DNA of 52,411 nt from GH45 sp046704385 (GCA_046704385.1 JBJKSB010000059.1:1-52411), one strand, 5' to 3'. Numbered from the stretch's first letter, positions 26,851 through 35,446 are shown. Numbers and translations: made by a program. The notes: generated by a model from the letters alone, not told the origin.

Positions 26851-26947
26851 GCTGCCATGAAATACTTTTTGCAGTTTTGCCCACAAATGCGCTGAAGCTT
26901 GAAAACATTGCGATACAGCATAGGCGTTATACACGATGTTAAGCGGC
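26851..26947. repeat. attC-like palindromic site a (partial)
   Basis: This stretch shares its layout with the right part of site b: 'gctgccatgaaatactttt' against 'gttgccatgaaatgctttt' (28349 onward), then a GC-rich segment ending in 'gcataggcgttatacacgatg' against 'gcattggcgtataacatgctg'. It ends in GTTAAGCGGC (26938-26947), the exact reverse complement of GCCGCTTAAC at the start of site b (28166-28175). The two genes between are thus bracketed by inverted core motifs that fit the GTTRRRY/RYYYAAC pattern of integron sites. An open frame crossing it on minus is probably meaningless. Confidence 0.55.
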
Positions 26948-26952
26948 GTTTT

Positions 26953-27351
26953 TCAATATTTTGGTTTGCATAACATTTTTTTATTCGATTTTAATTCAAA
27001 TATCCATTTATCAAAAGATGGTGGACCAAAAGTACCTGTTGCATTGTTTGAAAAACCATAACCTTCAACTGGCAAAGCAATCCAATTTGAATCTAACTTA
27101 TCATTTTTGTTTTCATCATGGAAGTATTTGAATGCATAGTTACCTTCTTTCAAATTTTCAATAACTATGATACATTTCTTATTTTCAATCTTACCATATT
27201 TGCCTTTGACTTTATTTTGATTTTCATCATAAAGTTGTAAAAGTATTTGCCCATCATTATTAGATAATTCTGATATTTCAACTGTTAATGAATATTGAGC
27301 AAATATTTTTAATGGAAGTATGAAATATAGTAAAATTATTGCTTTTTTCAT
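26953..27351 (-). CDS. DUF2141 family secreted protein
   Basis: 132 residues from ATG 27351 (the frame is open further upstream, but this start gives the signal peptide 'MKKAIILLYFILPLKIFAQ'). The body matches the DUF2141 pattern: 'YSLTVEISELSNNDGQILLQ', 'ENLKEGNYAFKYFHDENKND', 'LDSNWIALPVEGYGFSNNA', 'GPPSFDKWIFEL'. The family is a small periplasmic or outer-surface beta-sandwich of unknown role. It lies 13 bp after the 4Fe-4S protein stop and is probably co-transcribed. Its 3' end abuts palindromic site a. Confidence 0.85.
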   Translation of the reverse strand: MKKAIILLYFILPLKIFAQYSLTVEISELSNNDGQILLQLYDENQNKVKGKYGKIENKKCIIVIENLKEGNYAFKYFHDENKNDKLDSNWIALPVEGYGFSNNATGTFGPPSFDKWIFELKSNKKMLCKPKY

Positions 27352-27364
27352 TTTGTGAAATCCT

Positions 27365-28111
27365 TTAATTCGGTAGATATTCTTTTCTATTCCACACAAA
27401 CTTTATTGAAATAGCTTCTTTCTTACATATTTCTGTGCACTTTCCACATAACAAACATTCTGAGTTTGTTACCAAACCCTTTTTTGAAGTAATATAATCT
27501 GTTATTGGAATATTAACTAAACAAACATCCTCACATTTCTTACAATTAGTGCATTCATCAATATTTACAACCGGTAATAATCTTGAATAACTAGCACCTA
27601 CTGCACACATTGAACCCATAAAACATAAGTTTTTACAAGCCCAACGCTTTTCCAATAATATTCCTAGTAATAATGCACCAAAAGTATCATATAACCAGAT
27701 ATGCTGATAATGCCTTGTTAAATCTGTCCCGAAGAAATTTGGAATAAATCTAATACTTTCAACTGTTCCATTTCTAAAGTGCAAAATTAAGAAGGTTAAT
27801 GATGAAGCTAAAAACATAATAGGCAAAACAAATCGTAACCAGATGATTGGCTTTTTTTGTTTCATTTTAATTATTGAGTTATTGAAATTCAAGTCTTGCA
27901 CCGTACCCATAAAACAAAGCCAACCACAACCAATTCGACCAAATAAAGGAGAAATCAAGATAAACCCCATCCAAATTAATACAACAAATGTTATAACACC
28001 CCAATAAATTGAGTGCCAAATAAATGCAAAATTTAGAACTCTAAATAATACCGGTGTAAGTATTAAAAATAAGATTCTGCTTAATGTATTATAAAATGTA
28101 AGTTTATTCAT
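27365..28111 (-). CDS. Polyferredoxin-like 4Fe-4S membrane protein (NapH/CcoG-type)
   Basis: 248 residues with four to five membrane segments (about 10-30, 35-60, 88-108, 140-155). 'RIGCGWLCFMGTVQDL' and 'WACKNLCFMGSMCAVGA' are the paired Cys motifs of the NapH/4Fe-4S membrane family. The C-terminal domain holds two classical clusters: 'CTNCKKCEDVCLVNIP' and 'CLLCGKCTEICKKEA'. Such proteins pass electrons from the membrane pool to periplasmic or assembly partners. Upstream is palindromic site b; downstream the DUF2141 gene. The pairing with DUF2141 inside an island is unusual, and the redox partner is not visible. Confidence 0.85.
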   Translation of the reverse strand: MNKLTFYNTLSRILFLILTPVLFRVLNFAFIWHSIYWGVITFVVLIWMGFILISPLFGRIGCGWLCFMGTVQDLNFNNSIIKMKQKKPIIWLRFVLPIMFLASSLTFLILHFRNGTVESIRFIPNFFGTDLTRHYQHIWLYDTFGALLLGILLEKRWACKNLCFMGSMCAVGASYSRLLPVVNIDECTNCKKCEDVCLVNIPITDYITSKKGLVTNSECLLCGKCTEICKKEAISIKFVWNRKEYLPN

Positions 28112-28165
28112 TTTTCATTAGTTCAAATGTCAAGGTTAATTTGCTGTTTGGTTCTTCTTTTTTAT

Positions 28166-28442
28166 GCCGCTTAACGATTATGTATGCGCAGTGCGGTCTT
28201 GATTACTACTGCCTTCTACCGCTTGCAGAAAGCTGTTAAAATTGCCAGTCCGACCGACTACCATCGTTTATTACTTGCAATTTTACGATAATTATTTGAA
28301 AACAAAAGTTAAAAGTGCCCACTGAAGCATTTTTTGTTAGAATGTTTGTTGCCATGAAATGCTTTTAACAGCGCTTAGTCCAGACGGCTACCGACGCTGA
28401 AAGCCGCTAATGACACCGCATTGGCGTATAACATGCTGTGGC
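28166..28442. repeat. attC-like palindromic site b (about 280 bp)
   Basis: A long imperfect palindrome with no gene. The left end (GCCGCTTAACGATTATGTAT, then gcgcagtgcggt) mirrors the right end (accgcattggcgtataacat, then gctgtggc). Inside, agctgttaaaa (28231-28241) pairs with ttttaacagc (28363-28372). The left end starts like site c ('taacg', 7 nt, 'gcgcagtgcg') and the right end is like site a. R''-like GCTTAAC fits the RYYYAAC core of integron attC sites. It lies between two co-oriented gene pairs. The following stretch to 28568 carries short direct repeats (atgagccaatt) at the end of the next gene. Confidence 0.6.
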
Positions 28443-28568
28443 AGTAGTGGTTTGTTCTTGTGTCCGTTTATCTCCCACGTATCCACCTATATCAGGACAA
28501 GTCACCTTTTCTTTCTCAAATGAGTCATTTGAACCTGTTTTGATGCTTATATGAGCCAATTGAGCCAT

Positions 28569-29897
28569 TTATGAGCCAATTAATTTATATGCTGTTCCTT
28601 TTCCAACATCACCAATTCTCTCTAATAGTTTTTTATCCTCTAATAGTTCCTTTAAATCACGAGTTGCTGTAGCTTTTGAAACATCGCAGACTTCTTGATA
28701 AATAGAGTTTGTTATTTTACCATTTTTCTTAGTGTATAAAACAGCCTTAATTTGTCGCTCATTTATGCCAAGTTTCTTTAATGAAGTTTCATTATAAATA
28801 TCCTTTCTGAAAATCACCCAGAAATCTTTTCCATTATTCTCAAATTCAGGTTTTTGCAAACCATATTCTTTACATTGTTCAATAATTTTAATTGTTCCGC
28901 GTCCCCATGATTCAACGTGTCCTGCTCTAAAAAATGCATTTGCAATATCAGGGTTATAAGGAATTGAGGAATGCTTTTGCATTAAATTTTCGACTGTCCA
29001 ATCTTCTGGTAACTGTCCATAATTCCATATCATAAGCTTGTCTTCATAAACACTTATTTGAATTGGAACTCCCATTGAGTAATCTTTATGAGTAAGTGCA
29101 TTTAAAATCGCTTCACGAACTGCATCTTTAGGATATTCGAAAGTTTCAATCCTGTGTATTCCTTCATACGAAATAATCGCTTTAATGTATTTCGTAAAAA
29201 GAATTTCAATTGTTTTTTCTACTTGTTCAAATAAATTCCCTTTTACTTCATCTTGAAATATCAGTTCTGTATCTGTCTGAAAATAACCTATTTTTATAAA
29301 TGCTCCTGTAAAATATTTTTCAGGGTCAGGATGAAAAAGTAATATCGATGCTCGTTTTAGATATGGTTTCTCAATTAATTTTAGATTTTCAAGAATACTG
29401 ATGTTTCTTTCGGTTAAAATGCTTTCGTCAATTCTTTTACTGCTTGTTGCTCTTTTTTTGAAAAACTCAAATGTTTCATTTTTTAAATCCTCAACTGAAA
29501 CATTTGGAACAGGAACACCATCCCATTTTTTTCCTTTCTTTTCAAGCATGAATTTGTCTAACGCTGTGCCTTTTAATTCCTGCTTGGTGCTTCCGCTTCT
29601 GTAATGATATTGCCCTTTGTAGTTTACGGGGAAAGGTTGTGGCTCTACAATAATTTCAAGAAAGTCTTTGTTTTCTGATTTATGCAGATTTACATCTACC
29701 AGAATGCCAAGAATATCCCGTACTTTATTTGGAATATCTTCAAGTAGTTTTTTTACGTTATCAATTCCAACAATCTCTCCTTTGTCGTTTTTGCCGATGT
29801 ATATTTTACCACCTTGTGCATTTGCAAAACCGCAAATCCACTTGAGATATTCATCTCTCCAATTTTCTTTCCATTCTATGTTTTGACTTTCTGCCAT
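28569..29897 (-). CDS. AlbA_2 (Schlafen-type) / GHKL-ATPase / winged-helix regulator
   Basis: 442 residues. The N-terminal AlbA_2 domain spans about 1-110: 'ESQNIEWKENWRDEYLKWIC', 'GGKIYIGKNDKGEIVGI', then 'VNLHKSENKDFLEIIVEP' and 'YHYRSGSTKQELKG'. A GHKL-type (HATPase_c_4) domain follows: 'YPKDAVREAILNALTHKDYS', 'IQISVYEDKLMIWNYGQLP', 'FRAGHVESWGRGTIKI'. The C-terminus (about 370-440) is a winged helix: 'INERQIKAVLYTKKNGKI', 'VCDVSKATATRDLKELLE'. The family is often named ATP-dependent DNA helicase-like or transcriptional regulator and is common in defence and mobile loci. It starts 2 bp after the primase-helicase stop, so the two are one unit. Confidence 0.85.
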   Translation of the reverse strand: MAESQNIEWKENWRDEYLKWICGFANAQGGKIYIGKNDKGEIVGIDNVKKLLEDIPNKVRDILGILVDVNLHKSENKDFLEIIVEPQPFPVNYKGQYHYRSGSTKQELKGTALDKFMLEKKGKKWDGVPVPNVSVEDLKNETFEFFKKRATSSKRIDESILTERNISILENLKLIEKPYLKRASILLFHPDPEKYFTGAFIKIGYFQTDTELIFQDEVKGNLFEQVEKTIEILFTKYIKAIISYEGIHRIETFEYPKDAVREAILNALTHKDYSMGVPIQISVYEDKLMIWNYGQLPEDWTVENLMQKHSSIPYNPDIANAFFRAGHVESWGRGTIKIIEQCKEYGLQKPEFENNGKDFWVIFRKDIYNETSLKKLGINERQIKAVLYTKKNGKITNSIYQEVCDVSKATATRDLKELLEDKKLLERIGDVGKGTAYKLIGS

Positions 29898-29899
29898 AA

Positions 29900-32041
29900 T
29901 TATTTCAATAGTTTCTTATAATACCGATTACGCTGCTTAAACATTTTTTCAAAATAATCAATTTTTGTATCCCGATAATCAAATATTACTGGTCGCTTTT
30001 CGGAACGTTGAATCCGACCGATATATTGAATTAGTTTGCCTTCAAATGCGAAAGGATACACAATAAACAGGCATTCCAGATTGCTAATATCAATGCCTTC
30101 TCCAAAATATTGACCAGTTGAAATTACAATTTTAAAATGACCTTGTTTGATTTGTTCAATTTTACTTTTTCGTGAGCTTTCTGAATCCTCTCCATGAATT
30201 GTAATTGTTTCATACTTGTCTTTCAGGTACAAATTCAAAATATCAACATGGGCTTTCCGTTCGGATAAAATCAATATGGTTTTAAAACGAATTGCATTTT
30301 CTTCAATATCCTTTAATATCAATGAGTTTCTCTGCGTATCATGAACAAGAATTCGTGAAATAGTTTCATACTTATCAATTTTATAATCAAAAGGTGCATA
30401 AAGTTCAGTTTCCTTGATATTGATTTCAGTCTTTATATTTTTTTCCGCCAAATAATCTGTTTGGTTCACTTGGTGAAGAATATTTCCGATATATACGAAT
30501 ATTAATTTTTGGTCATTATTTTTTCGTTTTGGAGTAGCGGTTAAACCGTACAGGTAAAAAGCATTAAAGTATACAATAGCTTCTCTAAATGATTTTGCAG
30601 GAATATGATGGCACTCATCTATTATTATTGTCCCAAATGCATTTGATATTTGAGAATAATCATTTATCCTTGATAGTGATTGAATCATGGCAATGGTAAT
30701 ATGTTTGCCAATTTTTATTTTCTGATTTCCGATTTGTCCAATGTCTTTTTTGGGAATTTTAAGAAAATCCTGAATACGCTCAATCCATTGGTCAAACAAC
30801 TGTTTGCGATGGACAATTATTAATGCAGGTTGTCGCTTCTCTGAAATAATTTCAAGACCGATTACAGTTTTTCCTGAACCTGGCGGTGAAACAATTACAC
30901 CAAAATCTTTTTCCCGAACTTTTTCAAGGGCAATCTCCTGATGGTCTAACAAATCAATATTTGAATCGAAATCAACAGGTTCCCTTTTCTCTCTTTTATC
31001 AATTATTTTGTATGGAATAGCCTCTTTATTGCAGAATTGCACTAAACTTGCTGAAAATCCACGGGGAATCATTACTTCATTTTGTGATTCTTCAATTAGT
31101 TTGAAGAACTTTTCTGTATTAAAAACACTTTTACCTAAATTCTTTTTCGCCAGATAATCCGAATTATAGAAGTTTAATTGCTCTCGCAAAAAAACAATCA
31201 ACTTTTGACTAAGCTGAGTACGTTTCAAATAAATTTGATTGCTAATTTCAATCTCAAGCTGATAACTGGTTTTATTGTTTTGCGATGATGAAACAAAAAC
31301 TTCCTGTGGTTTTATATTAAAAAATGCTTCATAAAGTTCTTTAAGTTTTTGAACTGGAACCTTTTTAATTTTATTAAGATATTCCCATTGGTCAGCATAA
31401 GATTCAAATGTCTCTGGATTAATGAAACATGAGTTGCCCTTCTCAACTGTTTTACCTTGCAATGGAAGTGCAATCAAGTTTCCCATTCCTTTACCCGAAT
31501 GATAATCCTGATTTGGAAACAATCGGTCGAAACTTGGTTCTTTTTCAAAATGCGAAATAATATTTGAATGCCGCAACAATTCGAACATAATTTTCCGGCT
31601 TTGTTCAGCAGGAAATGCCTGTTCGAAAAATACCCATAAATGCCCACCGTTACCAGACCGAGACCGCTCGATATACGATGGAAAATTACAGTCCTCACAA
31701 GTTTTGTGAAGTTTCAGGATTGTTTCCTGCCAGTTTTGCTTATCAAAATCTACTGCAATAAAAAAGGAAGTATTGTCTTCTAAAAGTGGATAGATACCAT
31801 AAGTTTCGTTTCCTGATAAATGTGTTTCAATTGCCTTGTCTTCAAAGAGAAGGAATTCCTTATTTTTATAGTCTTTGAATGTTCCTCCCTGAGCTTTGTG
31901 TTTATTAAAATCTGTCCAATCAACTTTATAAGCCGGCATATAACCACTTTTCCCATCCTTTGACCATCTTACAGCGTAAATATCAGTTCTACCTTTGAAC
32001 AAGGATTTGTAGAGTTCGATATTTATTGCTGTTTCAGTCAT
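29900..32041 (-). CDS. Archaeo-eukaryotic primase (AEP-TOTE type) fused to SF2 helicase
   Basis: 713 residues. The N-terminal AEP-like domain spans about 1-230: metal motif 'FFIAVDFDKQNW' (Asp98, Asp100), 'RSRSGNGGHLWVFFE' (Ser-Gly...His134) and 'SFDRLFPNQDYHSGKGMGNL'. The superfamily 2 helicase spans about 365-713: Walker A PPGSGKT (386-392), Walker B IIIDECHHI (475-479), 'YLYGLTATPKR' (motif III) and 'VISTGQYFGEGIDISN' plus 'QYIGRIQRSEK' (motifs V/VI). AEP plus helicase of this kind occurs in the TOTE group of conflict systems. Partner is the AlbA_2/GHKL gene 2 bp downstream. No nuclease domain could be recognised in either, so the effector is unclear. Start ATG 32041. Confidence 0.85.
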   Translation of the reverse strand: MTETAINIELYKSLFKGRTDIYAVRWSKDGKSGYMPAYKVDWTDFNKHKAQGGTFKDYKNKEFLLFEDKAIETHLSGNETYGIYPLLEDNTSFFIAVDFDKQNWQETILKLHKTCEDCNFPSYIERSRSGNGGHLWVFFEQAFPAEQSRKIMFELLRHSNIISHFEKEPSFDRLFPNQDYHSGKGMGNLIALPLQGKTVEKGNSCFINPETFESYADQWEYLNKIKKVPVQKLKELYEAFFNIKPQEVFVSSSQNNKTSYQLEIEISNQIYLKRTQLSQKLIVFLREQLNFYNSDYLAKKNLGKSVFNTEKFFKLIEESQNEVMIPRGFSASLVQFCNKEAIPYKIIDKREKREPVDFDSNIDLLDHQEIALEKVREKDFGVIVSPPGSGKTVIGLEIISEKRQPALIIVHRKQLFDQWIERIQDFLKIPKKDIGQIGNQKIKIGKHITIAMIQSLSRINDYSQISNAFGTIIIDECHHIPAKSFREAIVYFNAFYLYGLTATPKRKNNDQKLIFVYIGNILHQVNQTDYLAEKNIKTEINIKETELYAPFDYKIDKYETISRILVHDTQRNSLILKDIEENAIRFKTILILSERKAHVDILNLYLKDKYETITIHGEDSESSRKSKIEQIKQGHFKIVISTGQYFGEGIDISNLECLFIVYPFAFEGKLIQYIGRIQRSEKRPVIFDYRDTKIDYFEKMFKQRNRYYKKLLK

Positions 32042-32162
32042 TGTACAAATATATGCTTCTTTTGTGGGTTGGGGAAATAGCTTTTTTGCAAATTTTGGTT
32101 TGAGGGTTAGCCTGTGCGATTTGCAAATATGCTATTGTGGGTTGGCTTCCCAAACTTGACTC

Positions 32163-32403
32163 GTAACGTTGGTAATAAGCGCAGTGCGTATTAATTGCTC
32201 GTGTCTTACCGTTTTGCTTCATAGCCGAAATAAATTTATTGAGTCCAATTTACTGTTTTTTCCAAACCGTCGAAACTAATTTACTCACGAACACCTTAAA
32301 AATATATGTGAGTAAATTTATTTTCGGCGGGGCTAAAAAGTACGTGAACCGTTTGGTATTACCGGTTTGCAGCATTGCGTTTATTACGGGTTACAGGCTG
32401 GGC
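32163..32403. repeat. attC-like palindromic site c with nested foldback
   Basis: The left end 'cgtaacgttggtaataagcg' then cagtgcg and the right end 'gcagcattgcgtttattacg' then ggttacag are imperfect reverse complements. The left end matches the start of site b (TAACG, spacer, GCGCAGTGCG). Nested inside, GCCGAAATAAATTTA (32224-32238) pairs with TAAATTTATTTTCGGC (32313-32328), and AATTTACTCAC (32278-32288) is the exact reverse complement of GTGAGTAAATT (32308-32318). The adjoining 32060-32160 has two copies of 'tgtgggttgg'. The site lies upstream of the primase-helicase start. Confidence 0.6.
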
Positions 32404-32539
32404 TTTATTTGAATTCAAAAAAGATTAATTGAAAAACTGAATTTAATTTGTGCGAGGGCGATTGAAGGCTCTTTGCCAAAGCACTCCGTTGGGATGTATG
32501 ACGGGGCTTTGGCAATGTGCCTTAAATAGCGTTGGCAAG

Positions 32540-33225
32540 CTTCGAACGAAAATTCCCAGCACCTCTAATAACTGGGGATTGCCATATAATGCAATCTTTG
32601 CTATAATATCAAATTCTTCCATCCATTCTTTAAGTTTAAGTATGTCTATGTTTTTTTGAACCGCGGCATCCTGTGCTTCATCTGCTTATTTATAATAAGA
32701 TGCTCATAATGATTTCACTTTCTTTAATTTGTCCAGACATTCTGTTACTATTTCAGGCGTAATTTTACAATGTATTTATTTTTCCTGAATGACTGCATGT
32801 TATTGAATCCCGCTATAAAATTGACGGCCTGAATCAAAAATTTCGTTGTATTTGGTTAGAAAGCTTCCTTTTACTCCCAATTTTATCAAAAGGTCCGGAT
32901 TCTTTTTGAAAAAAATCACAGGGAGGTCACAGCGCCTTTTAAATAATCCCCAGAAATTTTCAAAGTATTCTATGTAAGCATTGGATGAAAGACTTTTTTC
33001 AATCTCATCCTATGCCTTCTTGTCAGAACTTTCCACTGCTTTGTTGAAAACAGACCACCCTACCGCAATTCTTGTCCCGTCCATTCCGATTTTGGAAATC
33101 AGGGGTTAAATCTCAGCATGTAATTCTGCATTGGTCAATACAATTCGGGTGCATTCAAAAAATTTTGATTCTAAAGTTAATAGATTTGCTCTTGTTTTAT
33201 ATGTTTTTAATTGGTTAGCGTTGGT
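32540..33225 (-). pseudogene. Decayed gene of unknown family (multiple stops and frameshifts)
   Basis: Read on minus, a frame starting near 33225 gives 'TRANLLTLESKFFECTRIVL', TNAELHAEI, stop, 'PLISKIGMDGTRIAVGWSVF', a stop after SSDKKA, then 'SNAYIEYFENFWGLFKRRCD' and 'LIKLGVKGSFLTKYNEIFDS'. Coding then shifts frame to KITPEIVTECLDKLKK and again to 'DAAVQKNIDILKLKEWMEEF' and IALYGNPQLLEVLGIFV. Together this looks like one ancestral protein of about 220 residues. I recall similar wording from uncharacterised Bacteroidota proteins but cannot name a function. The spacer 32404-32539 shows nothing. Confidence 0.65.
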
Positions 33226-33252
33226 CTATTTTAAAATAATATGTTATAAATT

Positions 33253-33981
33253 TTATGGTATGATTACAGGTTCAGTATGAATTTCTGGTTCTGGCTTTTT
33301 CTTTAATGGGATGTAGTATGTTAGTGAACATGAATACGGTTTTACATATTCCATATAAGCAACTCCCGGGTATGCTGTTGATCGATAATTGTAATCTGTT
33401 TTATTAAATTTTGTGAATACACGTTCGGTACCAGCAGAAATTTCAAAATTATATATACGGTAACTTACAGCTATATGATAAAATCCTTGATACCGGTTTA
33501 CTTTTTTCCAAGGAGTAGTTGTAGTACAAGTTTGGTAAATGATGAAATTATTTGATATACCTCCAATTAGATACAAATTATAAATTATATTGTACTTTAA
33601 ATAAAGAGGAACAGACAATTGATAGTTAGTATAATTTTCAGTGCTAAGGTATTCGCTTACATTGCCTACAAATCCCCATACAGTGTCGCTCCAGTACTTG
33701 CCTAATTCATATTGAAGTTGGGTCTTTGATAATTGTAAACCACTTTCGATTGAAAATCGACCAATATGTTTTGTTGTGTAACTAACACCCGTTTGCCACG
33801 TCCAGGTTCTCCCACCGTGTTTGTCTACATGATGATCAATCATATACGGCCTGGTATCTTTATTATAAGTATCCAGTACCGATTGAATTCGATAATTATA
33901 AGCAGTAAAGTTAATACCTATATTTTGTGAAAATACTGGAATAAATCTCAATACAAATAATAGTAAGAAGAGTTTTTTCAT
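33253..33981 (-). CDS. Predicted outer-membrane beta-barrel protein
   Basis: 242 residues with a signal peptide (MKKLFLLLFVLRFIPVFSQ). The rest alternates polar and aromatic residues in strands: 'TWQTGVSYTTKHIGRFSIES', 'YQLSVPLYLKYNIIYNLYLI', 'YHIAVSYRIYNFEISAGTER', 'YSCSLTYYIPLKKKPEPEI'. This is typical of small outer-membrane barrels (PorT/OmpW-like size) of Bacteroidota. No specific family is recognised. It sits inside the island beside the IS, so it may be cargo. An inverted repeat at about 33994-34031 (aaaaaagct ... agctttttt) lies in front of it. Confidence 0.6.
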   Translation of the reverse strand: MKKLFLLLFVLRFIPVFSQNIGINFTAYNYRIQSVLDTYNKDTRPYMIDHHVDKHGGRTWTWQTGVSYTTKHIGRFSIESGLQLSKTQLQYELGKYWSDTVWGFVGNVSEYLSTENYTNYQLSVPLYLKYNIIYNLYLIGGISNNFIIYQTCTTTTPWKKVNRYQGFYHIAVSYRIYNFEISAGTERVFTKFNKTDYNYRSTAYPGVAYMEYVKPYSCSLTYYIPLKKKPEPEIHTEPVIIP

Positions 33982-34039
33982 AAAATGAAATTAGTAAAAA
34001 AAGCTGTTCAAATTGAATAGAATAGCTTTTTTAATTAAT

Positions 34040-35253
34040 TAGTTAACTATTGTTAAGTTAATTTGATTGTGCCGGTTTATTTGTGTGACTTTATCAAAAA
34101 AACCATGGTACTGTACACAATAAAGCTCAGCCAACATGAGGTAGAAGAACTCAACAAAGTAATAAGCAAAGGTAAACATACCTCACAAGCCTATCGGGCA
34201 GCGTATATTTTATTAAATTGTGACAAAGGCGAGTTCTCGACCAATACCGACATCAAGAACTCAGATATCTGCAAGGTATTGCGGGTAGGGGAACGGACGA
34301 TTGACCGGGTTAAAAAAAAGTTCATTGAAGAAGGGTTTGACAGTGTATTGGAGCGAAGGGCTTCTCCACAGAACTACACCAAAAAAGTGGATGGCGACCT
34401 TGAAGCAAAACTGGTAACACTTTGTTGCAGTGACCCTCCCGAAGGGTTTTCAAAATGGTCGCTCAGACTGTTGGCCGACAAAATGGTCGAGCTGAACTAT
34501 GTTGATTACATCTCCCATGTTACAGTTGGCGAAGTCCTAAAAAAAACGAACTTAAGCCTTGGAAAGTAAAGGGATGGGTTATCCCGCCGAAACAAAGCAG
34601 TGAATTTGTGGCCAATATGGAACACGTTTTAGATATATACAAGCTATCATACAACGAAGATTTCCCGGTCGTATGTATGGATGAATCGCCCAAGCAGTTG
34701 ATAGAGGAAGTGGCATCGACCCCTGCTAGGCCAGGACAAGAAGCCCGGTTGGATTATGAATACATCAGGCATGGGATGGTCAACATTTTCATGGCAAATG
34801 AACCGTTGAAAGGAAAAAGATTAGTTGAGGTTACCGGGTACAAAACAAAAAAAGACTGGGCAAAATTTATGAAACGCATAGCTGATGAAATGTACCCAAC
34901 GGCAAAGAAAATAAGGCTTGTCATGGACAACTTCAAAACACATGACGCTTCGGCTTTTTATGAAACGTTTGTCCCTGAAGAAGCCAAACGGCTTCGGGAC
35001 AGGTTTGAATTTGTTTTCACACCAAAGCATGGCAGCTGGTTAAACATGGCCGAAATCGAGTTGCATGTACTTAATGGGCAATGTTTAAACCGTCATATCT
35101 CAACAATGGAAAAAATAAAATCGGAAGTGGAAGCATGGGTGAACCACAGGAATAACAAGACTGCTAAAATAAACTGGCAGTTTACGAACGATCATGCCCG
35201 GATAAAGCTTAAAAGGCTTTATCCGTCAATTTTAAACTAACACAACACTACTA
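34040..35253 (+). mobile_element. IS630-like insertion sequence
   Basis: A transposase region with recognisable IS630 DDE motifs is flanked by weakly matching ends: 'tagttaactattgttaagtt' at the left (34040) and 'tagtagtgttgtgttagttt' reading in from the right (35253). About 60% of positions agree over 28 bases. Exact ends and the TA target duplication expected for IS630 could not be fixed by eye. At the right the element interrupts a minus-strand gene; the rest of that gene is not found on the left, which suggests an adjacent deletion. Confidence 0.6.
34105..35240 (+). CDS. IS630 family transposase, two frames joined by -1 frameshift
   Basis: The first frame (ATG 34105 to stop 34569) gives the N-terminal HTH region: 'KLSQHEVEELNKVISKGKHT', 'VLRVGERTIDRVKKKFIEEG'. 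The second frame (open from before 34608 to 35240) carries the DDE domain: Asp in 'VVCMDESPKQL', Asp in 'RLVMDNFKTHDA', Glu in 'KHGSWLNMAEIELHVL'. The frames join by a -1 shift at a run of eight A (34539-34546), which gives KKNELKPWKVKGWVIPP, a normal IS630 sequence. A small hairpin (gggatgggttatccc, 34571-34585) lies downstream, as expected for programmed slippage. All catalytic residues remain, so the element may be active if the shift is programmed; otherwise it is a frameshift mutant. Confidence 0.8.
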
Positions 35254-35389
35254 TATGATTTATTATAGATTTATTTCCTTTTACAAAGACTTTCTTTTTT
35301 TTAATATGCTTATTAATCTCATCGAATGTTTCATCAATGAATGGGTTGTTTTTATGTTCTGGAAACTCATTTAATTTCGTGTAATTCAT
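35237..35389 (-). pseudogene. N-terminal fragment of a Rep-like gene cut by the IS
   Basis: A 50-codon frame from ATG 35389 reads 'MNYTKLNEFPEHKNNPFIDE', then TFDEINKHIKKKKVF, and runs into the IS end, stopping at 35237. The 'LNEFPEHKNNPFIDE' opening resembles, from memory, the N-terminus of plasmid or element replication-initiator-like (RepA) proteins of Bacteroidota, which fits the iteron-like repeats just upstream and the HTH gene behind it. The rest of the gene is absent from the other side of the IS. The family call is tentative; the truncation is clear. Confidence 0.45.
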
Positions 35390-35446
35390 GGTGTGAAATT
35401 TAAAGTATCATTATTCTATTAAAAATTTTATTTATTAAATATCCGC

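Noticed and set aside
26706..26921. Minus-strand frame of 71 codons after the recombinase
   Set aside because: It runs across the terminator and palindromic site a, with low-complexity Lys/Phe content; no recognisable protein.
32034..32222. Minus-strand frame of 62 codons upstream of the primase-helicase
   Set aside because: It overlaps palindromic site c and short direct repeats; composition not protein-like.
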